The notes: generated by a model not told the origin, from the sequence alone. Shown: positions 8,639-18,094, numbered from the stretch's first letter. The stretch: DNA of 64,000 bases from Flammeovirga pacifica (GCF_000807855.2 NZ_JRYR02000001.1:3072490-3136489); one strand, 5' to 3'. Made by a program: numbers and translations.

Positions 8639-9990
8639 AGTACCTTTTTGATTACTCTTTTTAATTGCTCAATCATTGAAGGCTTTGTTAGTTTTTTATG
8701 TTCATTTATTAATAGACTCATTTCTGAAATAAAATCGTCAAATGACATTCCTTCTAAATTTTGATTTATTGATTTTTCTTGAAGTTTCATTCTTAAGTTA
8801 ATCACATTTTTACGTTTTTCTGATATTTTATTTGATGGTGAAACTCTTTTTATTGGGTACCATTTCTTATCAGTTTCAAGTAAATGTAATCTATATGACA
8901 AGCCTTCTTTTTTATGTCGAAAACCACCAGCTTGTGAATTATATACATCGTTTCTACTTAGCTTTTCTAATTCGATTCTACCTTCATTTCTAGCATTTTG
9001 TAATAATTGTAATAATTCTTGATTTCTTACAACTAATACATTTGTTCCTCTGTAATCAGAAGTATATTTTCTTAACCAAGCATCTCCAATAGTTATATCT
9101 GCTGTTTCCGCTGTTACATCATCACAATAATCACAAGCTTTCAGTTTCATTAAACCTAATCCCCAATTAGTACTAATAAAATCTTTATTTCTTGTTATTT
9201 TTATGTTAGAGTCTTGTTGAATTTTCGTGAAATAATCATCAGAATTATGTCCTTTTTTCTTTACTCTAAAATTAATATTATAACCATTTTCATTGTAAGG
9301 ATTAATCCCGCTTTCTAGTGCAAGTAAATCAGCATATTTAGTAGATTTCATATGTCCACAAAATATACCAACAATATATTTTATTTTATCATTCAACTCT
9401 TTATCTACCCTACAAATATTTCTTATTGCTTTTGCTACACAAGGAATTGCAGTAATAACAAATGTCCCTTGCTTATCCCTTATAGAATTCAATATATCAG
9501 ATATTTCAACAGGGTAATATCGAGAGCTTGCTCCTTTAGAAATCTCATCTAAACTTGATGATAGTCCATATTCAAAAAGCTTGTTTTCTTTATTTGATTC
9601 CTTAATATGAATTACTCCATCAATTAGGTTTTTACTTTTAAGTTCTGCCAATATCCAAGTACCAATACCTCCAGAACTACCTTTGATTCGATATTCTTTT
9701 TCATTTACACTACTTGCAAATAAAGCTTCATAATGACCCAAGTCAGAATCAAAGTGTTTATTATTTCTAAATAATTCTTCAGATAAAACCGTTTCATTTT
9801 TAGTTTTCGAAGAAAAAGGACAAACTAAATCTAATTTTTCTAGTTCAGCTCCTTCCAAATTATTTATATCAGCTGGTATATATTTCCCTTCATTATCAAA
9901 AATCATTGATAATTTATTATTAACTACTGAACATGCTCCACAACCTACACAATAATTATTGTCTATTACCTCACTTATATTACTTTTCAT
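8635..9990 (-). CDS. FrhB-like (coenzyme F420 hydrogenase beta-subunit family) iron-sulfur protein of the polysaccharide cluster
   Basis: A 451-residue protein with an N-terminal 4Fe-4S motif, C14-V-G-C17-G-A-C20, and a likely fourth ligand in L-V-C57-P. The body shows the FrhB family pattern (GSSGGIGTWILAEL, TAIPCVAKAIRNICR, FCGHMKSTKYADLL, then KACDYCDDVTAETADITIGDAW). The family includes F420-dependent hydrogenase, dehydrogenase and reductase subunits; in capsule clusters it often sits beside pyruvyl transferases with no settled function. It overlaps the flippase gene by 4 bp and so belongs to the operon. Since Bacteroidota are not known for F420, it may use flavin to reduce or modify a sugar or lipid intermediate; that is inference. 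Confidence 0.82.
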   Translation of the reverse strand: MKSNISEVIDNNYCVGCGACSVVNNKLSMIFDNEGKYIPADINNLEGAELEKLDLVCPFSSKTKNETVLSEELFRNNKHFDSDLGHYEALFASSVNEKEYRIKGSSGGIGTWILAELKSKNLIDGVIHIKESNKENKLFEYGLSSSLDEISKGASSRYYPVEISDILNSIRDKQGTFVITAIPCVAKAIRNICRVDKELNDKIKYIVGIFCGHMKSTKYADLLALESGINPYNENGYNINFRVKKKGHNSDDYFTKIQQDSNIKITRNKDFISTNWGLGLMKLKACDYCDDVTAETADITIGDAWLRKYTSDYRGTNVLVVRNQELLQLLQNARNEGRIELEKLSRNDVYNSQAGGFRHKKEGLSYRLHLLETDKKWYPIKRVSPSNKISEKRKNVINLRMKLQEKSINQNLEGMSFDDFISEMSLLINEHKKLTKPSMIEQLKRVIKKVL

Positions 9991-10170
9991 TACTCCTTCA
10001 CCTATTTTTAAATTCCAAAACTTCCTAATCTAAAAGATTAAATTCACTAATCTTTTATGTTTTACTACATTAATAGTAAATCAATTATAATAACATTACA
10101 AGTTAGGTATAAATCATGCCGTGTTAAAAAAGGAATTTCAATTTTTATTCAGTGTTTTAAAAGTTAGTAA
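9991..10170. promoter_or_regulatory. 180-bp leader between rfbB and the FrhB-like gene, with an inverted repeat
   Basis: This is one of the largest gaps inside the polysaccharide locus. It holds a perfect 10-bp inverted repeat, TAAAAGATTA at about 10031-10040 and TAATCTTTTA at 10048-10057. No convincing T-tract follows on the minus strand, so it looks more like a regulatory hairpin or operator than a terminator. It may separate the rhamnose genes from the assembly genes downstream. No open reading frame of note is present. Confidence 0.3.
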
Positions 10171-11178
10171 TTATCTAATATAATAATCAACAGTTTTCAC
10201 AATCCCACTTTCAAAATCCTCATCTGCTTTCCAACCCAACTTATTTTCGATTTTTGTTGCATCAATCGCATATCGTCTATCATGACCAGGACGATCTTTT
10301 ACAAAAGTAATCAACTCTTTATAGGAGTTACCATTAGTTAACGGTTGTTTAATATCTAGGATACTACAAATCTTATCTACTATGTATAGATTATCTCTTT
10401 CATTTCTACCCCCAATATTGTATGTTTCTCCCTCATTACCAGTATGGTATACTAAATCTATACCTTTACAGTGATCTAATACATACAACCAATCTCTAAT
10501 ATTTTTCCCGTCTCCATATATTGGGATAGGTTCTTGTGCTAAAGCTTTTCTGATGATGGTAGGAATAAGCTTCTCCTTATGTTGTTTAGGACCATAATTG
10601 TTAGAACAATTAGTGGTAACTACATTCATACCATAAGTGTGAAAGTAAGACCTTACAATCATATCAGATGATGCTTTAGAAGCACTGTATGGTGAGTTAG
10701 GAGCATATGGTGTTTCTTCAGTAAACAATCCTGTTTCTCCTAATGTACCGTAAACTTCATCAGTAGAAATATGATGAAATCTACAATCTTCATATTCTTT
10801 TTTATACTCAAAAGGAGCATTCATCCAATATTTTCTAGCTACATCAATTAACACAAATGTACCGTGAACATTTGTTTGGATAAATGCTTCAGGTCCTGTA
10901 ATTGAATTATCTACATGAGATTCAGCAGCAAAATGAATAACTCCTTTGATATCATATTTATTAAATAACTCTTCAATCAAATTTCTATCACAAATATCTC
11001 CTTCAACAAAAGTATATCTAGAATGATTTTCTTTTATTTCTGATAAATTTGATAAATCACCTGCGTAAGTCAATTTATCCAAGTTTATCAAATGATAATT
11101 TTGATATTTCTCTAAAAAATAAGGAACAAAATTAGAACCTATAAAACCGGCTCCTCCTGTGATTAGAATAGAAGACAT
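10171..11178 (-). CDS. rfbB: dTDP-glucose 4,6-dehydratase
   Basis: A 335-residue extended short-chain dehydrogenase/reductase. The NAD-binding motif is GGAGFIGSNF at residue 7, and the catalytic region STDEVYGTLGE with YSASK (Tyr-xxx-Lys) is typical of RmlB. It converts dTDP-glucose to dTDP-4-keto-6-deoxyglucose, the second step of dTDP-L-rhamnose synthesis. The other three rhamnose genes lie directly upstream on the same strand (rfbA, rfbC, rfbD). A 52-bp gap separates it from rfbD, and 180 bp follow before the next operon gene. Length and motifs are normal for the family. Confidence 0.97.
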   Translation of the reverse strand: MSSILITGGAGFIGSNFVPYFLEKYQNYHLINLDKLTYAGDLSNLSEIKENHSRYTFVEGDICDRNLIEELFNKYDIKGVIHFAAESHVDNSITGPEAFIQTNVHGTFVLIDVARKYWMNAPFEYKKEYEDCRFHHISTDEVYGTLGETGLFTEETPYAPNSPYSASKASSDMIVRSYFHTYGMNVVTTNCSNNYGPKQHKEKLIPTIIRKALAQEPIPIYGDGKNIRDWLYVLDHCKGIDLVYHTGNEGETYNIGGRNERDNLYIVDKICSILDIKQPLTNGNSYKELITFVKDRPGHDRRYAIDATKIENKLGWKADEDFESGIVKTVDYYIR

Positions 11179-11230
11179 ATAATATTTTTTTATTAAAACA
11201 ATTGTACAAAGTTAATTAAAAAGTTGATTC

Positions 11231-12085
11231 TTAATCTATCAAATCAAGACAATTCAAAAGACTATCCTGCCAATAAGGAATAGAAATATTAAATGTTGTT
11301 TTAATTTTTGATTTATCTAATAAACTAAAACTTGGTCTTTTTGCCGGAGTTGGATAAGCAGAAGTAGGAATTGGATTAACTTTAACCTCTATATTTTTAA
11401 TTTTAAAGACTGTTTTTGCAAAATCATACCAACTAGCCACTCCTTCATTACTAAAGTGATAAATACCATAAGCCTCATCACAATTGTTTATCATACTTAA
11501 AATAGTTTCTGCTAAATCTCTTGCGTAAGTTGGTGTTCCTATTTGATCAACAATAACTCCTAATTCTTCTCTTTCTCTTCCTAACCTTAGCATGGTTTTC
11601 ACAAAATTACCACCATAACTGCTATATAACCAAGCTGTTCTAATAATAAAATAATGCTGTATTGTTTTAGCTATAGCTTCTTCTCCTTTAAGTTTAGTAT
11701 CACCATAAACCCCTAATGGGTTAGTTACCATATCTTCGGTATAAGCAGTAGAACTATCTCCATTGAAGACAAAATCAGTGGATACGTGAAATACTTTGGT
11801 TTTATGTTTTTTTGCTGCGACAGCTAAATTCTTTGGTCCATTAACATTCACCTCATAGGCTAAATCCTTATCTGATTCAGCTTTATCAACTGCTGTATAT
11901 GCTGCACAATTGATACAGTAATCAAACTTTCCTTTTCCAAAAAAGTCAACCACTTTATTTTGGTTAGTAATATCTAATTCTTCAACATCTACAAAAGTAA
12001 ATGTCAAATCCTTTTGTGAATGTGATAAAAACTGTAATTCTGATCCTAATTGACCTTTTGCTCCAGTAACTAAAATATTTTTCAT
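11231..12085 (-). CDS. rfbD: dTDP-4-dehydrorhamnose reductase
   Basis: A 284-residue SDR-type reductase. The cofactor motif is GAKGQLGSEL at residue 8 and the catalytic pair lies in YGDTKLKGE (Tyr-xxx-Lys). The segments STDFVFNGD and IRTAWLYSSYGGNFVKTML are characteristic of RmlD. It reduces dTDP-4-keto-L-rhamnose to dTDP-L-rhamnose with NADPH, the last step of the pathway. Its start shares one base with the stop of rfbC, indicating coupled translation. Length is normal. Confidence 0.97.
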   Translation of the reverse strand: MKNILVTGAKGQLGSELQFLSHSQKDLTFTFVDVEELDITNQNKVVDFFGKGKFDYCINCAAYTAVDKAESDKDLAYEVNVNGPKNLAVAAKKHKTKVFHVSTDFVFNGDSSTAYTEDMVTNPLGVYGDTKLKGEEAIAKTIQHYFIIRTAWLYSSYGGNFVKTMLRLGREREELGVIVDQIGTPTYARDLAETILSMINNCDEAYGIYHFSNEGVASWYDFAKTVFKIKNIEVKVNPIPTSAYPTPAKRPSFSLLDKSKIKTTFNISIPYWQDSLLNCLDLID

Positions 12086-12633
12086 TATTTCTTTTTCAAG
12101 GCTGATAATTGAGGTAATTCTTGATCTTTTTCTGAAATAATTTCTTTACCTATTGGAATTTTCCAATCAATATTTAAATCAGGATCATTATATATTATTC
12201 CTCCTTCAGATTCTTTATTGTAATAATTATCACATTTATAAGCGAATTCTGCAGTTTCTGATAATACAGAGAAACCATGAGCAAAGCCTCTAGGCATAAA
12301 AAGTTGTCTTCTATTTTCAGCACTTAACTCAACTGCCTCAAATTGCCCATATGTTTCACTATCTGGTCGTAAGTCTACTGCAACATCAATTACTTTACCT
12401 GATAATACTCTTACTAATTTTGCTTGAGCATGTACCCCTTTTTGAAAGTGTAATCCTCTAATAACCCCAAAAGTGGATGATGATTGATTATCTTGAACAA
12501 AATTCACTGCTAACCCAGTAGCCTTTGTGAATTTATTTAAATGAAAACTTTCAAAAAAGTAACCTCGATCATCTCCAAAAATCTGTGGTTCTATGATATA
12601 GCAGTCTTTTAATTTTGTTGATGTGATTTTCAT
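12085..12633 (-). CDS. rfbC: dTDP-4-dehydrorhamnose 3,5-epimerase
   Basis: The RmlC protein starts at the ATG at 12631-12633 (MKITSTKLKDCYIIEP), giving 182 residues, normal for this cupin enzyme. A longer frame extends upstream to 12762, but that part lies over the end of rfbA and has no family similarity, so I reject it. Conserved parts are FFESF, QDNQSSSTFGVIRGLHFQ with the catalytic His, VDLRPDSETYGQF and FMPRGFAHGF. The enzyme epimerises C3 and C5 of dTDP-4-keto-6-deoxyglucose. It lies 11 bp after rfbA and overlaps rfbD by 1 bp. Confidence 0.96.
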   Translation of the reverse strand: MKITSTKLKDCYIIEPQIFGDDRGYFFESFHLNKFTKATGLAVNFVQDNQSSSTFGVIRGLHFQKGVHAQAKLVRVLSGKVIDVAVDLRPDSETYGQFEAVELSAENRRQLFMPRGFAHGFSVLSETAEFAYKCDNYYNKESEGGIIYNDPDLNIDWKIPIGKEIISEKDQELPQLSALKKK

Positions 12634-12644
12634 ATCTAGTATAA

Positions 12645-13505
12645 TTACTTTAAAATATTTAATATATATTGACCATAACCACTTTTTACAAGAGGCGCTA
12701 CTATTTTCTTTAGTTGATCTATGTTGATATATCCCATTCTGTATGCTACCTCTTCGATACAACCTACACTTAATCCTTGTCTTTCTTCAATTACTCTAAC
12801 ATACTCTCCGGCTTGCATTAGAGAAGCAAAAGTCCCTGTATCCAACCAAGCTGTACCCCTATTCATGATACCTACTTGTAATTTTCCTCTCTTGAGATAT
12901 TCTTCATTTATACTTGTAATTTCTAATTCACCTCTAGGGCTTGGTTTTACATTCTTAGCTATATCTACCACTTCATTATCATAAAAGTATAAACCAGGAA
13001 CTGCGTAATTTGATTTTGGCACTACGGGCTTTTCCTCAATAGAAATTGCCTTATTGTTATCATCAAATTCTACTACACCATATCTTTCTGGATCAGTAAC
13101 ATGATAAGCATATACACATCCTCCATCTACATCATTATTTGCTTGAAGTAGTTTAGATAGCCCAGATCCATAAAAAATATTATCTCCTAAAATCAAAGAA
13201 ACTTTATCATCTCCTATAAATTCTTCTCCGATAATAAAGGCTTGAGCTAATCCTTCAGGGTTTTCTTGGACTTCATATGAAAATGAACAACCTAATTTTG
13301 ATCCATCTCCTAATAATTTCTCAAAAAGAGGTAGATGCTCTGGTGTTGAAATAATTAATATTTCCCTAATACCTGCTAACATTAAAGTAGATAAAGGATA
13401 ATAAATCATTGGTTTATTATATACCGGCATTAACTGTTTGCTTACAGCTAATGTAAGAGGGTGAAGCCTTGTTCCAGAACCTCCTGCTAAAATGATACCT
13501 TTCAT
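12645..13505 (-). CDS. rfbA: Glucose-1-phosphate thymidylyltransferase
   Basis: I place the start at the ATG at 13503-13505 ([18 protein letters not shown]), which gives 286 residues, the usual RmlA length; a further 17 upstream codons exist but fall in a terminator hairpin region. The nucleotidyltransferase signature [11 protein letters not shown] with [17 protein letters not shown], and YGVVEFD with [20 protein letters not shown], are all present. The enzyme makes dTDP-glucose from dTTP and glucose 1-phosphate and is the entry and feedback point of rhamnose synthesis. It is the first gene of the rfbACDB group, 11 bp before rfbC. Confidence 0.97.
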   Translation of the reverse strand: MKGIILAGGSGTRLHPLTLAVSKQLMPVYNKPMIYYPLSTLMLAGIREILIISTPEHLPLFEKLLGDGSKLGCSFSYEVQENPEGLAQAFIIGEEFIGDDKVSLILGDNIFYGSGLSKLLQANNDVDGGCVYAYHVTDPERYGVVEFDDNNKAISIEEKPVVPKSNYAVPGLYFYDNEVVDIAKNVKPSPRGELEITSINEEYLKRGKLQVGIMNRGTAWLDTGTFASLMQAGEYVRVIEERQGLSVGCIEEVAYRMGYINIDQLKKIVAPLVKSGYGQYILNILK

Positions 13506-13516
13506 AATGTAAATAT

Positions 13517-13556
13517 AAAAAAGGTATGTAGATTTTTTGATTAACCTACATACCAT
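13517..13556 (-). terminator. Intrinsic terminator after the Wzz-like gene
   Basis: A perfect 9-bp inverted repeat (GGTATGTAG at 13523-13531, CTACATACC at 13546-13554) with a 14-base loop is followed on the minus strand by a U-run (complement of the A-rich 13517-13522). It lies between the stop of the Wzz-like gene and rfbA, so it probably ends the upstream transcript and makes the rhamnose genes depend on read-through or their own promoter. Confidence 0.7.
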
Positions 13557-13583
13557 TCTATTTTATCTTATTATCTTAAATAA

Positions 13584-14621
13584 TTAAAGTCCTGATTTTT
13601 TCTTTAAAAATTTGTTCACATCAACTAAAATACTAAAAATTAATATAGAGATAAAGCCAAACAACATACCAAAAGCAACTTTCCCTTTAGTGGATAATGA
13701 AACAGTATTTAACTCAGAAAATCTATTGATAAATTCTACGTTTCCTTCTACGGATAATTGTTTGCGTACATGCATTAATTGATCTGAAAGTCTCCTATCT
13801 TCCTCCATCACTTCTAATGACTTATCACCACTTTGTTTTATCAAACCGTCATCATCGCTCATTTTTAGGTTAATAACATTGTCTTTATTAGCAGAACTTC
13901 CTAATGATTGACTTAAAATCACATTTTTATAAGCGTCATTAAATCCCTTCAAATCAATCCGTTGAGACACTAGAGTCTTTTCTTTATCCAATAAGCCTTG
14001 TTGATAAACTTTTTTATATTTGTTAATAAAAACATTATTCTTAAAGAAGTACTCAAAGCCATTTTGCAATTCGACTTTTGATAATTTATTTCGATTCGTA
14101 CTTACATATAATTCAAAACGAGCTTCATTTTGTAATGCATCAATTAATAATGAATCTACATTTTCTTCTGAAATTTTGTTTAATAAATACTTCTCAAAAT
14201 AACCAGATACATTTATTTCGGAAAGTTGGCTAACTACTTCTATTGGAAGATTTAATTGCTTCGATAACTTTTCTCTACCATCATCATTACATAAAGAATT
14301 CAATTCTTCAATCTCCGTTTTGAAATCTACCCCTTTGAGATAAGGGGAATTAACTGTTGCTTTTGAAGCATAATATTGAGATGTGTTTTTCATTAAGAAC
14401 CCCACTATTCCACCTACTACTACACCAATTAAGATTGCAACTTTCCAAGCATAAATCTTTTTATAAAGATAAACTATGATTGCAATAAAAAAAGAAATAA
14501 TATTTGTAAATAGAGTATTGATTTTATTCACAATAAGAGAGAATAATTCTATCAAATCTATTTCATCGTTGTTTTTATTTGGAGATGGCTGATTAGTGTT
14601 TTCTTTATTTGAGTTTTCCAT
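13584..14621 (-). CDS. Wzz-like chain-length determinant protein
   Basis: I choose the ATG at 14619-14621 (MENSNKENTNQPSPN), giving 345 residues; nine more codons upstream are open but less likely. The plan is that of a polysaccharide co-polymerase: a short cytoplasmic N-terminus rich in Asn, hydrophobic segments near residues 30-50 and AWKVAILIGVVVGGIVGFLM at about 60-80, a long periplasmic helical domain, and a C-terminal membrane helix (VAFGMLFGFISILIFSILV). Such proteins set polymer length together with Wzy. There is no kinase domain, unlike Wzc. Sequence similarity to classical Wzz is weak; the call rests mainly on topology and position. A terminator follows. Confidence 0.75.
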   Translation of the reverse strand: MENSNKENTNQPSPNKNNDEIDLIELFSLIVNKINTLFTNIISFFIAIIVYLYKKIYAWKVAILIGVVVGGIVGFLMKNTSQYYASKATVNSPYLKGVDFKTEIEELNSLCNDDGREKLSKQLNLPIEVVSQLSEINVSGYFEKYLLNKISEENVDSLLIDALQNEARFELYVSTNRNKLSKVELQNGFEYFFKNNVFINKYKKVYQQGLLDKEKTLVSQRIDLKGFNDAYKNVILSQSLGSSANKDNVINLKMSDDDGLIKQSGDKSLEVMEEDRRLSDQLMHVRKQLSVEGNVEFINRFSELNTVSLSTKGKVAFGMLFGFISILIFSILVDVNKFLKKKSGL

Positions 14622-14691
14622 GTATCTATAAATCGGATTGAGCAACAAATATATATAGAATAATACTACTTATTTATGGAATTATGAAATA

Positions 14692-15669
14692 TTACTTTAA
14701 ATATTTGTAATACCAATTTGTAGCTTCTTTTAAGCCCTCCTTGATACCATATTTGGGTTGATAATTCATCAATGATCTACCTTTATCTATAGAAGCTAGA
14801 GAATGCTTTACATCCCCTTGTCTAGGTGGGCCAAATGTTGGCTCTATTGTACAAACAGATGATTCATATTCAGATAAATTATCTCTAATCAGATAATATA
14901 ATTCTTTTAAATCTGTCCTCTCACCAAAAGCTACATTATATACCTGATTCAATGCTTCAGAGTTTTCTACTACAGCAGCTTGTTCATTAGCATGAAGCAC
15001 ATTTTCTATGTAAGTAAAATCTCTAGAGTTATCCCCTTCTCCATTAATCACAGGGGATTCTCCATTCAACATGGCAATAACAAACTTTGGGATGACAGCT
15101 GCATATGCACCATGAGGATCTTGGCGTCTACCAAAAACATTAAAGTACCTCAATCCTATTGTATCTATTCCATAAGTTTTATGAAAAACATCTGCATACA
15201 GTTCATTGACATATTTTGTCACTGCATACGGCGATAAGGGTTTACCTATTTTATCTTCTTCTTTAGGTAATCCTAGATGATCACCATAAGTTGAAGAACT
15301 TGCTGCATAAATAAAACGTTTTACCTCTGCATCTTTAGATGCTGTAAGCATGTTTAAGAAACCTGAAATATTGACTGCATTAGTGGTAATAGGATCATTA
15401 ATAGAACGAGGAACAGAACCAAGAGCTGCTTGATGGAATACTATTTCAACCCCATCAACCGCTTTTTTACAATCGTCAATGTTTCTAATATCTCCTTCGA
15501 TAAAAGTACACAAAGGATTTTTAATAAATTCTTGAATATTCTCTTTCTTTCCTGTTGAAAAGTTATCAAGACAGATGACTTCATTACCTTGAGCTAAAAA
15601 TTTATCTACTAAGTTTGAGCCAATAAATCCAGCCGCTCCTGTTACTAATACTTTTTTCCCTTGAAGCAT
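14692..15669 (-). CDS. wbpP: UDP-GlcNAc/UDP-GlcNAcA C4-epimerase (WbpP/TviC type)
   Basis: A 325-residue extended SDR. The NAD motif is TGAAGFIGSNL at residue 9, the catalytic residues lie in ASSSTYGD and YAVTK, and HQAALGSVPRSINDP is a stretch typical of WbpP-type 4-epimerases that accept N-acetylated substrates. It would interconvert UDP-GlcNAc and UDP-GalNAc, or the corresponding uronic acids. The TviB/WbpO-type dehydrogenase gene lies 7 bp upstream, and the two together make UDP-N-acetylgalactosaminuronic acid in known Vi-antigen and Pseudomonas O-antigen loci. Exact substrate preference is inferred from this pairing. Confidence 0.87.
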   Translation of the reverse strand: MLQGKKVLVTGAAGFIGSNLVDKFLAQGNEVICLDNFSTGKKENIQEFIKNPLCTFIEGDIRNIDDCKKAVDGVEIVFHQAALGSVPRSINDPITTNAVNISGFLNMLTASKDAEVKRFIYAASSSTYGDHLGLPKEEDKIGKPLSPYAVTKYVNELYADVFHKTYGIDTIGLRYFNVFGRRQDPHGAYAAVIPKFVIAMLNGESPVINGEGDNSRDFTYIENVLHANEQAAVVENSEALNQVYNVAFGERTDLKELYYLIRDNLSEYESSVCTIEPTFGPPRQGDVKHSLASIDKGRSLMNYQPKYGIKEGLKEATNWYYKYLK

Positions 15670-15676
15670 ATTATTT

Positions 15677-16942
15677 TTATAATCTGTCTGTTATGAATTT
15701 TTTATCTAATACACTTTTCACATCATAAACAATCGGGTTATTTGCAGTAAGTGCATCCCAATCTAACTCTTCTTGAAAAGTCTTATGAGAAACTGCATGT
15801 ATAATTGCTGCATAATTACCACCTATATTTTTTACTAGGTCTAATCCGTATTCCTCTTTCACTTCTTCAGGATCAGCATGAGGATCATAAACTTCTACAT
15901 TCATATTAAAGCTTTGAAGTTCACGTATCACATCTATAGCTCTTGAATTTCTTATATCAGGACAATCTTCTTTGAATGTAATCCCTAACATTAAAATTTT
16001 AGCTCCTTTTTCTATTGATGCTGATTTCTCCATCATCAATCGTAAAACTTTATTAGCTACATGTGCTCCCATTCCATCATTAATTCTACGACCGGCCAAA
16101 ATTACTTCTGGATGGTAGCCTAATGATTCTGATTTATAAGTTAAATAATAGGGGTCAACACCAATACAATGCCCTCCTACTAATCCTGGACGGAAAGGTA
16201 GAAAGTTCCACTTTGTTCCAGCAGCCTCTAAAACCTCTAAAGTATCAATACCTACTTTGTCAAAGATTTTTGACAGTTCATTCACAAATGCAATATTCAA
16301 ATCTCTTTGAGAATTTTCTATCACTTTTGCCGCTTCTGCTACTTTGATACAAGAAGCTTTATGAGTACCTACTTTTACTATCACTTGGTACATCTGATCT
16401 ACCTCTTCTGCAATTTCAGGAGTAGAACCAGAGGTGACTTTCATGATATTATGAACTCTATGTACGTGATCACCTGGATTGATTCTTTCTGGAGAATAAC
16501 CCGCATAAAAATCATAATTGAATTTTAGTCCACTTACTTTTTCTAAAACCGGTACACATTGTTCTTCAGTACATCCTGGGTAAACAGTAGATTCGTAAAC
16601 AACAATATTTCCTTTTGATAATACTTTACCCACAGTTTCACTGGCCTTTTTTAAAGGAGTTAAGTCTGGAGTTTTATATTCATCTATTGGAGTAGGTACT
16701 GTAACTATATATATATCTGCAGATTTAATCTGATCTAATGACGATGTATATGTAATATCTTGGGTAACAGACTTTAGTTCTTCAGAAGATACTTCTAAAG
16801 TATGGTCTATACAGTTATTTAGTTCGTCGATTCTTGGTTGATTAATATCAAAACCAATCACCTTCACTTTATTTTTTGCAAATTCAACAGCGAGAGGTAA
16901 ACCAACGTAACCTAAGCCTATAACGCAAATAGTTTTGTTCAT
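15677..16942 (-). CDS. tviB: UDP-N-acetyl-hexosamine 6-dehydrogenase (TviB/WbpO type)
   Basis: A 421-residue UDP-sugar dehydrogenase. The N-terminal NAD domain begins with GLGYVGLPLAVEF; the central domain has the catalytic cysteine C259 in GLVGGHC-I-G-V-D-P-Y-Y, preceded by AGTKWNFLPFRPG, which is characteristic of the TviB/WbpO branch rather than of UDP-glucose dehydrogenase. It oxidises UDP-GlcNAc or UDP-GalNAc to the uronic acid with two NAD. With the adjacent epimerase it supplies an acidic amino sugar for the polymer. It follows the manC gene after 64 bp, so the precursor genes may be one transcript. Confidence 0.9.
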   Translation of the reverse strand: MNKTICVIGLGYVGLPLAVEFAKNKVKVIGFDINQPRIDELNNCIDHTLEVSSEELKSVTQDITYTSSLDQIKSADIYIVTVPTPIDEYKTPDLTPLKKASETVGKVLSKGNIVVYESTVYPGCTEEQCVPVLEKVSGLKFNYDFYAGYSPERINPGDHVHRVHNIMKVTSGSTPEIAEEVDQMYQVIVKVGTHKASCIKVAEAAKVIENSQRDLNIAFVNELSKIFDKVGIDTLEVLEAAGTKWNFLPFRPGLVGGHCIGVDPYYLTYKSESLGYHPEVILAGRRINDGMGAHVANKVLRLMMEKSASIEKGAKILMLGITFKEDCPDIRNSRAIDVIRELQSFNMNVEVYDPHADPEEVKEEYGLDLVKNIGGNYAAIIHAVSHKTFQEELDWDALTANNPIVYDVKSVLDKKFITDRL

Positions 16943-17006
16943 TATATCTGTTAGTAATTAAAAAATTATCGCTAAGTTATCACAAATAATAACTTTCTCT
17001 GTCTAA

Positions 17007-18092
17007 TTAAATGTATTTTTCGCCTTTATGTTCTTTGGCATTTTTCAAGAATTGTTTTACTCTTTGTTCATGATCTTTATTACAGATCATCAATACATTG
17101 TCATATTCTGCAACAATGTAATTTTCTAATCCTTGAACTACCACTAAACGATCTTTGGGAGTTTTTACAATTGAATTAAATGTCTCATAAGTCATTACGT
17201 TACCTTGTAATACATTCTCTTCTTCATTTTTTGGAGCCTGTTCATATAGAGACTTCCATGTACCTAGGTCGGACCAACCAAAATCAGTTCTCATAACGAA
17301 AACATTATCAGCATGCTCCATTATACCATAATCAATAGAAATATCTCTACACTGATGGTAAATTTCATCTATAGCCTCTGATTCTTTTTCAGTAAAGAAT
17401 TTCTCTTCAACAGAAGAAAATAAATGGTCTACATCGTCAAGGTAAGTTTTAAATGCATGTTTGATTGATTTAACATTCCAAACAAATATACCTGCATTCC
17501 AAACAAAATCACCACTTAAAACAAATGCTCTTGCTAGTTCCTCGTTTGGCTTTTCTGTAAAGGTTTTCACTTTATAAAGTACTTCTAACCTTTCATTATT
17601 CATCGCTTGAATATAACCATAACCCGTATCAGGACGATTTGGGCGAATACCTAGCGTACATAGTATATCATTTGATGCAACATAATGAAGTGCTTTTTCA
17701 ACTCTCAATTGAAATTCTGGCACATCTAAAATCACATGATCTGCAGGAGCTACTACTATATTTGCATGTGGATCTTTTAATCCAATTTTATAACTAGCAT
17801 AAGCAATACAAGGAGCTGTATTCCTTCGCATTGGCTCACACAATACCTGATCCTCAGTTAAATAAGGCAACTGTTCTAAAGTAATATCTTTATAGGCCTG
17901 ACTTGTTACAACATAAATATTTTCTTTCGGACAAACTGTATCAAAACGATCTGCTGTCATTTGAATCATTGTTTTTCCTACTCCAAGAATATCTTGAAAT
18001 TGCTTTGGACGGTTTTCTCTACTATAAGGCCAGAATCTACTTCCAACTCCACCGGCCATTATTACAACATAGTTATGCTTATTATCAGACAT
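17007..18092 (-). CDS. manC: Mannose-1-phosphate guanylyltransferase
   Basis: A 361-residue GDP-mannose pyrophosphorylase. The nucleotide-binding signature is AGGVGSRFWPYSRENRPKQF near residue 13; VAPADHVI, FTEKPNEELA and WNAGIFVWN are further conserved blocks. It lacks the C-terminal phosphomannose isomerase domain of bifunctional ManC enzymes. It makes GDP-mannose from GTP and mannose 1-phosphate for polysaccharide or glycan synthesis. Its start lies only 2 bp after the stop of the DUF721 gene that follows recF, so it is probably co-transcribed with replication and repair genes, an unusual arrangement. Confidence 0.93.
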   Translation of the reverse strand: MSDNKHNYVVIMAGGVGSRFWPYSRENRPKQFQDILGVGKTMIQMTADRFDTVCPKENIYVVTSQAYKDITLEQLPYLTEDQVLCEPMRRNTAPCIAYASYKIGLKDPHANIVVAPADHVILDVPEFQLRVEKALHYVASNDILCTLGIRPNRPDTGYGYIQAMNNERLEVLYKVKTFTEKPNEELARAFVLSGDFVWNAGIFVWNVKSIKHAFKTYLDDVDHLFSSVEEKFFTEKESEAIDEIYHQCRDISIDYGIMEHADNVFVMRTDFGWSDLGTWKSLYEQAPKNEEENVLQGNVMTYETFNSIVKTPKDRLVVVQGLENYIVAEYDNVLMICNKDHEQRVKQFLKNAKEHKGEKYI

Positions 18093-18094
18093 AT

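Noticed and set aside
12634..12762. N-terminal extension of rfbC over the end of rfbA
   Set aside because: No similarity to RmlC; the ATG at 12633 matches the known family start.
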